The notes: generated by a model from the letters alone, not told the origin. DNA of 64,000 bases from Vitellaria paradoxa (GCA_019916065.1 CM034236.1:25740358-25804357), one strand, 5' to 3'. Shown: positions 11,451 through 23,849, numbered from the stretch's first letter. Made by a program: numbers and translations.

Positions 11451-12378
11451 TTGCAAGTCATATTTAACCAAAAAATAAAATAAAACTAGATCCTATAGCT
11501 TGAGATGTAAAGAAACATGAAAAAAATAATGGTAAGAATTAGAAAATGATCAACAAATACATACAGTACCCTCCCGTTCTGCACTTTTTTCAAGTGTAGT
11601 CAATCATAAATTTTAGTTTTATATTTAGAAAAAGGGTCATCAAATTAGTACATAAATTACTCTAGCAACAAACATTTCAAAATTATTTTTATAAAATAAT
11701 GACACTGAAAAGGAGCTTCATAGGACATAACAGAATAAAAGGAAATATATATACTTAAAAAGTGTAAAGGTTGCAAATCCATTAACCAAATAAGGAAAAC
11801 TAAATCAAAATTAGAGCAACTGGAACAACATGAAAATAAAAGTGCAAAAGTTGCCAATCATTTCTTTTTCGTCTACGGGTGCATATGCATATAGATAATA
11901 AAGAACAATCTAATTAAAAATTTATTAAATAAGATTAAATTGTAACACAAACATATCACAAATGGTATTTACAAATTTTGAAGAAAGCCTGTAGTGAATA
12001 AGTTAGAGTGATTTAAATGTTTCTCTATGCTAGGTTAAAAGTTTGGATAACTCTTCAAACAGTTAAATCTCATGATCAACAATAAATTACCGATTGAAAA
12101 GCCAACAATCAAGTTAATCAAATTTCTTTATACATTTGAAAATGTATAAAAAAATATTACAATTAAAAGTAACCTTTAAGTATAAAAATATTGCAATTAA
12201 AAATACTATTTAATATTATTATTGGCACAATTTTTTATGGGCACTTGTTTCCAAGTTGTGGCATTTTTTGGCCTCTTGACATTACTAAGGATGACTTTTG
12301 CCACTTCTATCCTAAGCATATGGAAACAATTTCTTCGTTGCTACTACCCAAATGAGAGATATTTTCAATCAGGGAAAA

Positions 12379-12628
12379 TGATGGGGATCATGTCTTAGGA
12401 TTGCTATATCTTAGGACTTTAGTCTAGGTTATCTAGTATTATTCAGATTATTAGGTTTTTATTCTAATTTTAATTATAATTGGGTAATTAAGGGATGGTT
12501 GTTTAGAATAGCCTATATAAAGGCTAAATTTATATTATCATTAGTTTTTAATGAATTCAATTAAGGTTACTAATAGAGGTTAGTGATAGCTTTCTCTCTT
12601 GTTTCCTTTCTTTCCTTAGCCACGTCAT
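12379..12628 (+). repeat. LTR-like element inside the duplicated segment
   Basis: It starts TGATGGGGATCATG and ends near CCACGTCA, with a promoter-like CCTATATAAAGG near 12510. A partial copy lies at 39245-39420 in the right duplicate, so the insertion predates the duplication. No internal region or primer site is visible; it could be a solo LTR. Ends are provisional. Confidence 0.4.
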
Positions 12629-12640
12629 TATGGCTCTATT

Positions 12641-13589
12641 GAAAAAAAAAATAAAAAAAATCAGCAATGTGAAAATATGTAACATTAGTGATGCACAAAT
12701 ATGACAACAAAGGAAAAAAGTTCCTATCACATATGTAAAAACTAAGCATAGGTAGAGAATACCTTTAGTAAGACATAGGCAAAATTAAACTGCATGAGAT
12801 TAGTAAATCAAGCATATTTTTTTTATTTCCACAACAACTATCAAGGGAGAACAAAAGTTTCATCTTTAAGCACTAATTATAAAAATTGCTTCTTATTTTC
12901 CATTTCAATTGAAGAGTATTGAGTAATGTAGAAAAGTTACAAGTTTTATCATTCCTATCAAAGTTTCTATAGCACATGTTAGGAGTGTCCAAAAATACAT
13001 AAATAAAAAAGGAGAGAACAAATATATCACATTTCGTATACAAATGCTTCTTTTAGTCCTTTTTAAGGACAAAAATGTCATAAAACATATAAAATGTTTA
13101 ACAAATGCAAAAATAATAATGAAGACATATAGTCCATGTATATAAAGTAAGGAGTATAAAAGAATGCTGACATAAAGTAACATTGAGGATAAACTGTAGG
13201 TGTAGTTTTTATATTTTACCCTTAATATATTAAAATAAAATTACAAAATATTAGGGACATATCTCTGTATATACATTAAGCTTAAAACCAGCCATCAAAA
13301 TGACAAAACAACCAAGTAAAGCATTACATGTGAACAACTAACAACAATTAAAAATCAGTTAATACAATGGAACCAAACAATAAGGACTCCACCTAACACT
13401 TCGATGTTGGAAACATCTAAAGCCATATAGTAATTTAGATTAATATATTTATTTTCACCTTTCAAAACGAAAAAGAAAAAATTCTAAAACCATAAACTTA
13501 GATATCAACCCAACAAAGAAATAGAAGAAATAAACACAATCAGATCAGCCGAACTCAACAGGCTAAAGTATCGAAATATGCACAAGACC

Positions 13590-13630
<41 letters not shown>

Positions 13631-14599
13631 CTTACAGAACCGAATAGACCACCATGGTCGAACTAACAACAGCAGCAAAGAGACTCCACTACGAGCAAAT
13701 GTTGCAAAACAATATACAACAACCATATCAGAAGCCAACAAGGAATTTGCAACAAAGGAATTAGCATAGGCGCAAAATACAGTACAAGCGCCATCAATTA
13801 AGCACTAACATAGCCACCATGTAACAGGAAAAATTCAAGTGTAGATCCAAAAGAGACTAGTAGTAAAACAACCAATTAACCAATATTCTCTTGACAAACC
13901 AATCAAAATACACCATATTACTTCAAAGTTCCAGCTCTAAAACAACCTAAGAATTTCTAGATCAGCAGAATGGCTATCAACAATAGCACCCCACCAAAAT
14001 TTAGTTGTATCCCAAAATAAATAAAAAACAAACATCAAGAAAACCAAGCAAGTAGGAACCAACAACAAGCACAAAGGAAACTCAACAATTTCAATCTTCG
14101 ATAGCAACCAGCAGCCCACACCAAACTGCACAGAATCGTCCACTCAAGAAGGCAACAATCTAACTAGGAACTATCAACAATGGTAATGCCCCAATTTAAC
14201 CAGTAGCAAATGATATGAACAACATACAACAACGCAAATAGTAGCAGGAGCTTCTACCAAATAGTCAGCTTGAGTTCCAAACCAGAAGTAAGGGAAAATA
14301 GAAAGAAAGCAATGCAAAAAAACTAGCATTCGAATTACAAAAACTAATAGAAGATACATTATTAAACCAACAAATGATATTAACTCACTACTACAAAAAT
14401 AAACAAGCCCACCATTAGGATACATTTTCTCTCCTGATTTGCTTTAGTTTTTCCTTAACAGTGAGATGGAGATAGACTCGCATAATGGCATGTGCCCCTA
14501 AAACTTATTAAACATAAATTTCTAGTTGAATCTTAGTAAACATAAATTTCTAGTTGAATCATTTCAAAAATAATTTCTAAAATTAAACAAATTTTAACT
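12641..14599. other. Gene-poor spacer with a GA microsatellite
   Basis: No supported coding sequence. The part at 13300-14450 is strongly strand-asymmetric (A and C rich, with many CAACAA-like words on the plus strand) and produces spurious minus-strand frames rich in Leu, Phe and Val. A (GA)n tract lies at 13594-13629. Confidence 0.5.
13594..13629. repeat. (AG)n microsatellite
   Basis: An uninterrupted AG dinucleotide run of about 17 units. Confidence 0.95.
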
Positions 14600-14635
14600 T
14601 TTCAAAATTGTGAACAAATAATTTCATAATAATAC

Positions 14636-14780
14636 TTGGAAAAACTTTGATGAGTGTCAGTTCACCTCTACACTTGGTCTGAAAACCTTTAAGCTCTGAA
14701 AGGGTTCCATCCTGATTAAAAACAGCATATCACTTCTTAATTAAAATTCCTTATTCCTTAAAAGCTGGAAGAATCATTGC
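14636..14780 (-). pseudogene. DNA polymerase epsilon catalytic subunit-like exon, copy A
   Basis: Pol epsilon copies the leading strand in the nucleus. The minus strand reads [32 protein letters not shown], then [20 protein letters not shown]. This matches, from memory of the family, the conserved block KKRYAVFNxDGTLAELKGFExKRRGEL in POL2/POLE. An acceptor-like GCATGCAG precedes the exon and an AAGTATT donor-like sequence follows. Two in-frame stops make it a pseudogene exon. The stop before YAVFN is also present in the other copy at 32367-32511, so that break predates the duplication. Identification rests on one block, hence moderate confidence. Confidence 0.65.
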
Positions 14781-15127
14781 CTGCATGCCAAAAAGGGCAC
14801 CCAATAATCAATTTGAATAAGAAAAAAAAAAAAAAAACCCTGTATGTTATTAGACTAAAATCAAATTCAGTAACTTATTGTTCGACATTAACTTGTAAGA
14901 TCATCCTATTTGTATGGACTTCAACTTCAAATTCAACTGAGCATTCATTGTTTATCGTATATGTTTTATTAATGGGACTTCTGAGTGTGTTGAAGAAATA
15001 GCAATTGGAAGCAGAATGTAGCAAAAAATCTTTACTATCAAAAATATAACCTAAGTAAAGCAAACACTAGATAATGCATATAGAGAAGAACAATAAATTC
15101 AGAAAAAGAAGTTAATTTTCACCTAAC

Positions 15128-15225
15128 CTGATACTGGTCATTTGTATTTGCAACATCAACATTAATCATAACACAAAGATAAGAAATTGTTAGCTTCTTT
15201 TTTGAGTCTCCGAAATATATGGCCC
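15128..15225 (-). pseudogene. Exon-like block upstream of the Pol epsilon-like exon, copy A
   Basis: The minus strand gives WAIYFGDSKKKLTISYL then CVMINVDVANTNDQYQ, ending at a good donor (CAG followed by GTTAGG). The upstream side is a long T tract ending GTGGGCC, so the acceptor AG may have been lost. A partly matching block lies at 32867-32975. I cannot assign it to a gene; being next to the Pol epsilon-like exon it may be the preceding exon of the same gene. Confidence 0.4.
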
Positions 15226-15311
15226 ACAAAAAAAAAAAAAAAAATACTTAGTGTTCTAACTTGTATACCATGTAAAGTACACCAATGGTTATGGAGAGGA
15301 TTTATTGAAAG

Positions 15312-16145
15312 TAATGTTGTTACAATCCCGATTTAAATTTTAATATCTTACTATTTTACAATATTAGAGGAGGAAAACTTGTTTGATTTTATGTAAAATC
15401 TTAATAGGGACAAAATAAATAAAATCTTAATTTTGATACGTGAAATCAGTAAAATCTCGATTTTATAGGCGATTTTATCAATTTTAAAAGTTAAGTGCTT
15501 TTTCCGTAATTTTGTCAAATAAAATAGATTTTTATAATTTTTTCAAGTAATATGCCACAACTATTTCACTTGTTACTTTTTTTTTTTTTTTAGATTTTTT
15601 TAAATCTACAAAACTATTATTTACTATACTACACTTGAGAGGACTACATGTGTTGTAGCACCAAAATGACTATTATAAATTAAATACAGTAGCTCGGATA
15701 GAAACCAAGTAACTTATGATAAAATATTACAAATACATTTTAGCTCAAACAAAAAATTAAGATAAAATGAAGTTAGTATTTTAATGTCAACTGTATAAAT
15801 CACACCAAAAATTTTAACAATCTCAATTGTATAGTTGGGTAAAGGAAGTATAAAACCAAATATAGAATCTTTTGTAAACTTTATTGAGGATTTATTTTGT
15901 TAACATAAATAAATTTTTATGTATAACATTTTTCTCGATATATGTCTTTTCTCTCCTCTTATTAATAAAATTATTAACTTATCAAAAAAATAAATAGAAG
16001 CCCTAAATGAAAAATTGTAGCATGAAAGACTATATTTTCATTTTACAGTCATTTGATAAAATCTTACGATTTTGTGATTCGATTTTACAATTCGATTTTT
16101 AAACCCTCCACCAATTTTAATAAAATCTCGATTTTAACAACCTTG
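15312..16145. mobile_element. hAT-like MITE, present only in copy A
   Basis: 834 bp with imperfect terminal inverted repeats: the left end starts TAATGTTGTTACAATCCCGA, and the reverse complement of the right end begins near GGTTGTTAAAATCGAGATTT. Subterminal AAAATCTCGATTTTA-like words recur inside. It is flanked by ATTGAAAG (15304-15311) and ACTGAAAG (16146-16153), an 8-bp target duplication with one mismatch. The uninterrupted site ACTGAAAG exists in copy B at 33053-33060. No transposase frame is present, so it is non-autonomous. Confidence 0.8.
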
Positions 16146-16394
16146 ACTGAAAGGTTTGACACACCCAAATGGATTGTCACTTCTTGGTATTTATACACGT
16201 ACAAAAAATACTGTATAAGGAAACTAGACTAGGTACACATCCACTAGATACATAAATAATAGATACATTAGGTACATAAATATACATTAACATACGTTAA
16301 CAGTATATATAAATTTTCTCATAAGCATGATTTATTATTTTACAATGAGAGAATATATATTCCAAGTATAACTTCAATCAAAGAGAAAGTGTTA

Positions 16395-17674
16395 CAGTAT
16401 GTACATATGAACCAATAGCCGAGCATGGTGGTTATTAGAAAACTCTCTAAAAGGATCTCAGGGAACTAGCCAGGTATGAAACCAAATATTAAAAAGAAGA
16501 CGAGGGATTGTAATATTTGTCAAAGGAATAAGTATGAACAATAGCAACACCAGAGCTGCTCCAACCACTCCCTATACCAACCAAGAATTGGTCAAACATA
16601 TCTCAATAGATTTTATTTAGGGACTACCAAATTCTAAAAGGCCCACTATTATTTAGGTAATTATAAACACATTGTCTAAATTTACTCATTTCCTCCCTTT
16701 CTCCCATCCTTATACTACTACTCAATTAGCTCAGATTTTTATGTCACAAATTTTTAAACTCCATAGGCTACCATTAACTATTATGTTAGTCAGAGATTCC
16801 CCTTTCACTACTTCTTTTCGGAAAGAATTCTTGAAACTATTGGGAACTCAATTACATTTTACTACCGGTTATCATCCACGTACGAATAATCAAATTGAGA
16901 TGACCAATCGTTATTTGGAAAACTAGCTCCGTTGTTTTTCAACTAAAACCCCGAAAATGTGGTCTAACTCATTATTCTTGACCAAATGGTGTTACAATTC
17001 CACTTATCATTCTTCTCTGAAACTAATCCCTTATGGTGTTTCCCTCTCCTGAGTTTAAAAGACTATATTCTTAGTTTGGCTAAGGTGGCTTCAATAGGAG
17101 AAATTCTATTGAGTCACTCGAGGATTCCAAAAATTCTTCAAGAGCATTTATATATGACCAGAAATCAGATGAAACAGCAAACAGACAAAAAGAAAACAGA
17201 ATGTGTATTTAAAGAAGGAGGTTCTGTATTTAAAGAAGGAGACTTCATTTGTTTTAAGTTGCAACCTTATAGACAAATATTAGTGAAGAAGAAAAGAGAT
17301 TTAAAAATAACCCCTCGCAATTACGGTCCTTAAAAAATACTCAGAGTAATAAATCCACTCACATATGAGCTGGATTTACTTTCACAGAGTCAGATTTATC
17401 CTACATTTCATGTATCTCAACTTATGACAAAGGTAGAAGAGAAAACCTTACCCACCACTGCCTTACCAACAATGGATCATGAGAGCCGTGTAGTTACCCA
17501 GCCGAAGCAAATACTGCAAATCCGAGACCATCACTATCGAAGGAGGCTATTCCAAGAGGCGCTCATACAGTGGAAAGCCCAGACTCTAGATAATGCTACT
17601 TGGGAGCCATTGAATCGGATAAAAAATGAGTATGCAAACCTTAGGTCAAGGTTAACTTTGAAGAGAAGGGGAGT
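16395..17674 (+). pseudogene. 5'-truncated Ty3/gypsy integrase with chromodomain-like tail, copy A
   Basis: The sequence opens in the integrase zinc-finger region (EPIAEHGGY), continues with KFTHFLPFSHPYTTTQLA, LHRLPLTIMLVRDSPFTTSF, HFTTGYHPRTNNQIEMTN, the C-terminal RYYGPY-like block, YPTFHVSQLM, and a chromodomain-like IQWKAQTLDNATWEPLN. It is broken by stops and frameshifts. The second catalytic Asp (VRDSPF) and the final Glu (QIEMTN) are still visible. Everything upstream (gag, protease, RT, RNase H) is missing. A polypurine tract (AGAGAAGGGGAG) precedes the LTR. The same truncation is shared with copy B. Confidence 0.85.
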
Positions 17675-18495
17675 TGTTAAACACCTTTGGAAGTAACCGA
17701 AAAATGAGGGAAATAAATGAAAACACAGAGACAACAATGGAGGAAAAGAGGAGTTGTAGAAAAAAGAAAGAGATGAAAATAAAGAGGAAAAATTGGTTCA
17801 AAAATGAAAATTTCTCTGTTAGACAAAAGGGCTCACCAAGATAATTCTCACTGTCAAATCATTGAAGGAAATCAACATGTGGATGGCCAATGTCGCAAGC
17901 CCACTTAATCCAAATTGTCCAGCTCATGAAGAAGCCACAACTAAGATCAATTCAAGTGATTCAAGAAATTGAAGACAAAAGAGACAAGTTAGTGGGGGTT
18001 GTTAGGGAAGGCCAAATGGACAAATACAAAGCTAGGTGTATTGAAGGTTCTAAGAACAGGTAAGAAGGTCATTCTGTTTCAACAATCAAAGTTGAGCCTA
18101 TATTCATTTGCTGATAATTTGGAGATTGCTTAGGCTCTGTCTTAGGCTCATCCTATTCTCAATCGTAATGTCATCATCCGGTCTATCTCAGTATTTCAAT
18201 TGTACTCTATTTAAATTTACAGCCCATTAGTAATAGTTACTAAGAGCCCAATAAATGGGCCTATTACATTGTAAATATACTGAGTATAAATAGTAAGTAA
18301 CAAGTTGCATAGGGTTTCTTTTTTCATGGAAAACATATTGTAACGAACTGTTGGCTTGTAAGGAGACCCCCCAAAGTCGTTTGTCTATCCAATCTCTCTT
18401 TCCTTTTCAATTCAGCTTTTCACTTCATTTTCTTGATCTTGCAATTCATCATAGGCAAATCAAAAGGGCCTCCATCTTGATTCAAGCATGCAACA
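17675..18495 (+). repeat. 3' LTR of truncated gypsy, copy A (about 821 bp)
   Basis: Starts TGTTAAACACC after the polypurine tract and ends ATGCAACA. The homologous LTR in copy B is 35255-36071. A TATA-like GAGTATAAATAG lies near 18280. Confidence 0.75.
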
Positions 18496-18689
18496 CTATT
18501 AATTTACGCCAAATTATAATAAATACAAGAAAAATGCCCTTCTTTTTGTTGGATAAATTAGAGAAATGTCCAATTTAAATCATAACTCAAAAAGGTAAAA
18601 CACAAAACCTATTCTATGATAACCACTCACAATTAAATATAAAGTTTCCAATGAGTGCATAAAGGCAATATTAGAGTGAACATGATCAA

Positions 18690-19030
18690 ACACAAACATT
18701 GTACCTTCAAATATTAATATTCCATGATAAATCAAAAGGTGAAAATAAGCTAAACGGTAAACAAGGAACAAGCATAAAATAAAAAGGCACCTTCCTAGGG
18801 TAATATACGCTATATATCATTCCTGAAAAATAATTCTCTTGCATTTAAATTGACTGCCTCCACATGTCCAAACAGAGACACAACACCTTCAAATATTAAT
18901 ATTCTATGATAAACCAGAATGTAAATCCAAGCTAAGTTCTAAACAAGGAACAAGCACAAGATACAAAGTCATCTTCCCATGTATTATATGCAATGTGTCA
19001 TTCTTGAATTACAATTCTCTTGCTATTCAT
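18690..19030. repeat. Two tandem copies of a unit of about 190 bp
   Basis: CTTCAAATATTAATATTC...AACAAGGAACAAGCA...CAATTCTCTTGC occurs twice in a row (near 18690 and 18890). The same pair is found at about 36285-36600 in copy B, so this tandem duplication is older than the large duplication. Confidence 0.7.
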
Positions 19031-19426
19031 ATTTTGGCATTTTAAATTGGTGACATAATTATGAATTTATTAAATTAAAATGTAATAGAAGCTCGCTTCT
19101 TGCAAGAAAGATAAAACATGAAACTTGAATTTTAATGTACCTATAAATGTTTGTTCTTAAAATCTTTAACTAATTGACCAGCGAGATACTTTTCTAATCT
19201 TTGACAAGATAGCACTTCACATAAATACTAAAAGATTGAGTTTCAAAAATAGATTGGAAAAGGTTCTTCTAAGGTAGAAAAATATGTGAAATAACATATT
19301 GAGTTAAATTACTTCATATACATTAGACTCATGTTAACATTTTCTACTTTGTGTAATAATAGAGATGTGGTAACATAAAATCCTACGTGAATTAATTTAA
19401 GATAGATATAAACACAAGAAACCAAC

Positions 19427-19633
19427 TGTAGAAATTAAGAGAAAAGAATGAATCTTATTACTCCTTAATATCCATTTTACATAGTGAAATAGCCTTTATA
19501 TACAATACAGGAATGCTATATTTATGACATAGCATTTATAACCACCTAATTAATTCCTACGGCTAGCATACATGAATCAGCTAGTATACATGAATCAACA
19601 TTAATTACTACGACTAGCATACATGAATCAACA
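19427..19633 (-). repeat. 3' LTR of copia element
   Basis: Plus-strand ends are TGTAGAAATT and AATCAACA. A purine-rich tract (minus-strand GAGGGGGAG) abuts it at 19634-19642. Three differences from the partner LTR are visible: ACC/TCC near 19543, GGC/GGT near 19561, and CGA/CGG near 19611. Confidence 0.95.
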
Positions 19634-19640
19634 CTCCCCC

Positions 19641-20484
19641 TCAAGTTGGAGTATAGATATCACACATGCCCAACTTGTAAACTAAAGTATGATAGGTCCT
19701 GTGGCACAACCCTTTAGTGAACACATCAGCTAGTTGTTTATCAGATGTAACATGATGTAAGCTCAAAACACCATCAGTCAATTTCTCTGTCATGAAGTAT
19801 CGATCAATCTCTATGTGCTTGGTTCGATCATATTGAACTGGATTTTGTGCTATACTGATAGCAGCTTTGATATCACAATACAAGGATAGTGACCTTTTGC
19901 CTGACAGACCTACTTCTTCCAATATCTTCCGTAACCACAGAAGCTCACAAACCCCTTGAGCCATAGCTCTGTATTCTGCTTCAGTACTTGATCGAGCAAC
20001 TACACTTTCTTTCTTGCTCCTCCATGTTACCAGGTTTCCTCCTACCAGTGTGCAATAACCAGTAGTGGACCTTCTATCACTTGGAGATCCAGCCTAATCT
20101 GCATCTGTAAAGCATTCTATCTGAAGATGATCATGCTTGGCAAATAGCAACCCTTTCCCTGGAGCAGACTTCAGGTATCTCAAGATGCGAAACACCGCTT
20201 ACATGTGTGATTCTCGTGGATCATGCATAAATTGACTCACTAGACTGACTACATATGCAATGTCTGGTCTAGTGTGTGAGAGATATATCAATCTTCCCAC
20301 CAATCTCTGGTATCTCCCTAAATCAACTGAATTACCAACTCCAGCCTGCAGTTTGTCGTTGTTTTCAATAGGAGACTCAGCTGGTTTACAACCCAACATG
20401 CCAGTTTCTTCCAAGAGATCCAGAATATATTTTCTCTGAGAAATGAAGATACCTTTCTTTGATCTAGCAACTTCAATTCCTAGA
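19641..20484 (-). pseudogene. Copia RT end and RNase H domain
   Basis: After the frameshift near 20484 the frame resumes with LLEETGMLGCKPAESP, VGRLIYLSHTRPDIAY and VSQFMHDPRESHM, then RNase H with FTDAD, RRSTTGYC, SSTEAEYRAMAQG, LWLRKILEEVGL, QYDRTKHIEIDRYF and QLADVFTKGL. Two stops interrupt it: after ESHM (Gln codon CAA to TAA) and after FTDAD (expected Trp codon TGG to TAG). RNase H acidic residues (D in FTDAD, E in TEAEY, D in CDIKAA) are visible. Confidence 0.9.
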
Positions 20485-21136
20485 AATATTGCAGTTTTCC
20501 TAGATCCTTGATTTCAAATTTTTGAGCTAGAAGTTCCTTCAATCGAGCCATTTCCTTTTTATCATCTCCTGTCATCACTATATCATCAACATAAACTATG
20601 AGAATAGTAAATTTACCATTGTTATGTTTAATAAATAGGGTATGGTCTGCATTGCTCTGTTGATAGCCGAAACAGATCATAGCTTTGCTGAACTTGTCGA
20701 ACCATGCTCGGGGAGATTGCTTTAATCCATATAAGGCCTTTTTTAGTCTGCATACTTTCCTATGTGTTGCTTCATTATCAAATCCAGGAGGGATCTGCAT
20801 ATACACTTCTTCTTCTAAATCTCCATGTAGAAAGGCATTTTTCACATCAAATTGCTGTAAATCCCAATCAAGGCTGGCTGCACATGATAACAAGATCCTG
20901 ATTGTGTTCATTTTAGCTACTGGAGCAAAAGTTTCCTGGTAGTCCACCCCATAAGTTTGAGTGAATCCTTTCGCCACCAATCTAGCTTTGAACCTGTTAA
21001 CTGATCCATCAGCTTTATGTTTCACAGTGAACACCCATTTGCAGCCTACCAGTTTTTTTCTAGGTGGAGAGGTGACAAGCTCCCAAGTCTCATTCTTAGC
21101 CAAAGCTTTCATTTCTTCAAACATCGCTCCCTTCTA
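20480..21136 (-). pseudogene. Copia reverse transcriptase
   Basis: Holds ALAKNETWELVTSPP, VGCKWVFTVKHKADGS, RFKARLVAKGFTQTYGVDY, the motif A region FDVKNAFLHGDL, and an intact YVDD box (LIVYVDDIVMTGDD). A TAG at 21134-21136 replaces an expected Trp codon at the junction with the upstream frame. A one-base deletion near 20484, after DLGKLQYF, shifts the frame. Confidence 0.95.
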
Positions 21137-22342
21137 TTTCAGATCATTGAGTGCTTCCTTCCAACCCTGTGGAATAGACACAGACGAAATGGACAAGGCA
21201 AAAGCTCTATAGGTGGGAGACAAAGAGTTATAGGAAACAAAATTAGAAATGGGATGTTTAGTACAGGCCCTGACACCTTTCCTTTGAGAAATAGGTTTAT
21301 CTAAATCATCAAAAGGTAACTCACTAGAAGAGGATGATTCTTGGCAGCATAGAGTAGGTTGCACGATGGCTTCTTCTGCCTTGTCTTTGTCTCTCCTTAA
21401 GTACCTTTTCAAATCAGGTTTGTCCAAACGCCCAATTTCCTCCCCCTGGATAATAGTCCTCTTCTGACCATCATTTTCCCTTGGGGTAAGATCAGTAATG
21501 ATCACAGAACTAGGTATCATCTCTTCCTTTGTATTATTCTCCCCCTGAAGAGATGACTGGGTTGAACTGAAGTAAGGTGTAGTTTCTCTGAAAGTGACAT
21601 CCATACTCACAAAATACTTCCGAGATGGAGGGTGATAGCATCTGTAACCCTTTTGTGTTGGTGAGTACCCAATAAACACACACTTAAGGGCTCGTGGATC
21701 TAGTTTCCCAGCATTCTTAATATGAATAAAACAGACACACCCAAGTACCTTTGGAGGAACAGTGTAGGTAGTATGCCCTTTTAAGATTTCTAAAGGACTC
21801 TTGTAGTTAAGAGCCCTAAGAGGCATCCGGTTGATAAGGTATACAGCAGCTAGGATTGCATCCCCCCAGTAATGCTTAGGAAGATTCATGGTAAACATAA
21901 GTGACCTAGCAACTTCCAAAAGATGCCTATTCTTCCGTTCAGCCACCCCATTTTGTACACTCGTAGAAGTACAACTAGTCTGATGAATTATCTCATGGGA
22001 CTCTAAATATGAATCAAATTTACCTTTCATGTATTCAGTGCCATTATCAGTCCTAAGAATCTTTATTTTTGTATCAAATTGGGTACAAACCATCTTATGA
22101 AAAGACTGAAAGTAGGAAAACACATCACTTTTAGCCTTAAGTAGATATACCCAAGTCATCCTTGTGCAACAATCAATAAAGGTGACAAACCAATGACTAC
22201 CAGACAAAGAAGTAGTCTTAGTAGGACCCCAAACATAAGAGTGAATAAGCATGAAAGGAACCTTGCTTTTATTATTACTCAAAGGATAAGAGTTTCGAGA
22301 ATATTTTTGCATATTTGCAAGCATCACAAAACAATGAGTCAA
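21134..22342 (-). pseudogene. Copia integrase core and linker
   Basis: Core motifs: HSYVWGPTKTTSLSG, FVTFIDCCTRMTWVYLL, ILRTDNGTEYM and VQNGVAERKNRHLLE. The first catalytic Asp is changed to Tyr (22235-22237; HSD expected, HSY found), so the DDE triad is broken, while the second Asp and the Glu remain. The C-terminal part contains LDPRALKCVFIGYSPTQKGY. It is joined to gag-protease by a one-base insertion near 22320 (AKI in place of AKHSRN). Confidence 0.9.
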
Positions 22343-23849
22343 ACTGAATCTTTGAAAACAAACTAGGAAATAATTTGCTTAACACCAAAAAAGAGGGATG
22401 TCCCAACCGTCGGTGCCACTGCAATATTTCTTGAGTAACATCCTTATTGCCCCCATAAAAAGCCTGCTGAAGACCAAAACCTGGATTCCCATCCAACATA
22501 TATAAGTCATCGTGCAATCTACCACTGCTAATCCTCTTCCCTGTTTGAAGATCCTGAAAGACACAATGATCAGGGAAAAACTCAATTCTACAATTGAGAG
22601 TTTTTGTAAGGGCACTGACAGATAACAGATTGACAGGAAATTGAGGGAAATGAAGCACAGAGGATAGTTTGATATGGGGAGTACAGAAAACAAAACCTGT
22701 TCCAGACACTGGGGTAAAAGAGCCATCGGCTATTCGGACACTGTCTCGTCTTAAACATGGTGAGTATTCAAGAAGATTTTTCGAAGAGCCCATCATGTGT
22801 CTATTCGCACCAGAATCAATAATCCAACAATCAGTATCAAGGGAAGCAGAAAAAGCATTACCTGATTGCACAAAGTTGGATTTGGCACCAGAGGAAAAAT
22901 CTTTATTAGACAGCAGACGCTTGAGATGCTGAATCTCATCAGGAGAGAAGAAATCAGATGAGGTTATCTCAGGAGTTGATTCCATAGCTTCAGACAGATT
23001 TGCCCGAGTAGAGTTAACTCGTTTACCTCCATGACCTCTCGTTGGGCGTCCATGTAGCTTCCAGCATGTCTCTTTAGTATGACGTGGTCTCCCACAATAA
23101 TCATATTGTAAATGATCCTTATTAGAGCTATGGGCCTTCAGCTGCTCAGGTGAATCACTAGTTGCTACCAAACCAGATTTTTCAACCTGTGGAACATAAA
23201 GCATGGCACTGCGCCTGCTTTCTTCTTGCTGAACATAGGAATATGCCTCCTCAAGAGAAGGGAAAGGAGTTTTACCCAGAACATGAACTTTGATATGATC
23301 AAATTCATTGTTCAGTCCGGCCAAGAAATCATAGACCTTTTCTTTTGCAAGCAATTTCTGAAATTTGACTACATCTTCAGTACAATCGGCTTGAAAATCT
23401 TGATAGTAGTCAAGTTCTTGCCAAAAATCATTCAACTCGGAAAAATATTGCGAGATCGTCATCTCTCCTTGCTTCAAACCATGAACCTTGTTTCGAATCT
23501 CATAAATCTGGGCATCATTTCCCACTCGTGAATAGGTGAGAGTGATAGCATTCCATATTTTTGCTGCTGTGTCAAGCAATAAATATGTCCTTGAAACTTG
23601 GGGCTGCATGGAATTGATAAGCCATGCCATTATGAGTGAATTTTCAGAATCCCACTGATTGAATGATGGATCAGTTGCTGCTGGTTTGATTTTAGCACCA
23701 CTAATATAACCCTGCATTCCCCTAGCTTTGTTAAACAATAAACAAGACCTCGACCAAGCAAGGTAATTATTTCCATCAAGCTTGACAGGGCTAATTTGTA
23801 GTGAAGGGTTATCAGTACTAATGGTTGCAAATCGCTTCTCATTTTCCAT
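22275..23849 (-). pseudogene. Copia gag, protease and integrase zinc-binding region
   Basis: Probable start is the ATG at 23847-23849 (MENEKRFATIST). Gag contains LDGNNYLAWSRSCLLF and IWNAITLTYS, typical of the copia-type gag family. The zinc knuckle YDYCGRPRHTKETC has lost its first Cys (TGT to TAT at 23103-23105). Protease has DCWIIDSGANRHMMG. The pre-integrase region has WHRRLGHPS and CDACKYAK, the HHCC ligands. The frame is open for more than 500 codons until the frameshift near 22320. Confidence 0.93.

Larger units (their letters stand above)
11087..12640. repeat. Duplicated host segment, left copy (U0)
   Basis: Collinear with 38670-39420, and in its first part with 25600-25850 and 38036-38420. 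Shared landmarks are AATGAGCTAATATAG at the start, ACTTTACCTCATCAACTAATG, and the LTR-like tail with CCTATATAAAGGCTAAATTT. Relative to the right copy it has an extra stretch of about 700 bp (11570-12270). Its left side is cut by the gypsy 3' LTR. It includes the charged exon at 11352-11450. Confidence 0.8.

Noticed and set aside
14174..14425. Minus-strand frame rich in Leu, Val and Phe, resembling membrane segments
   Set aside because: Explained by the A/C-rich composition of the opposite strand; no start context, splice sites or family.
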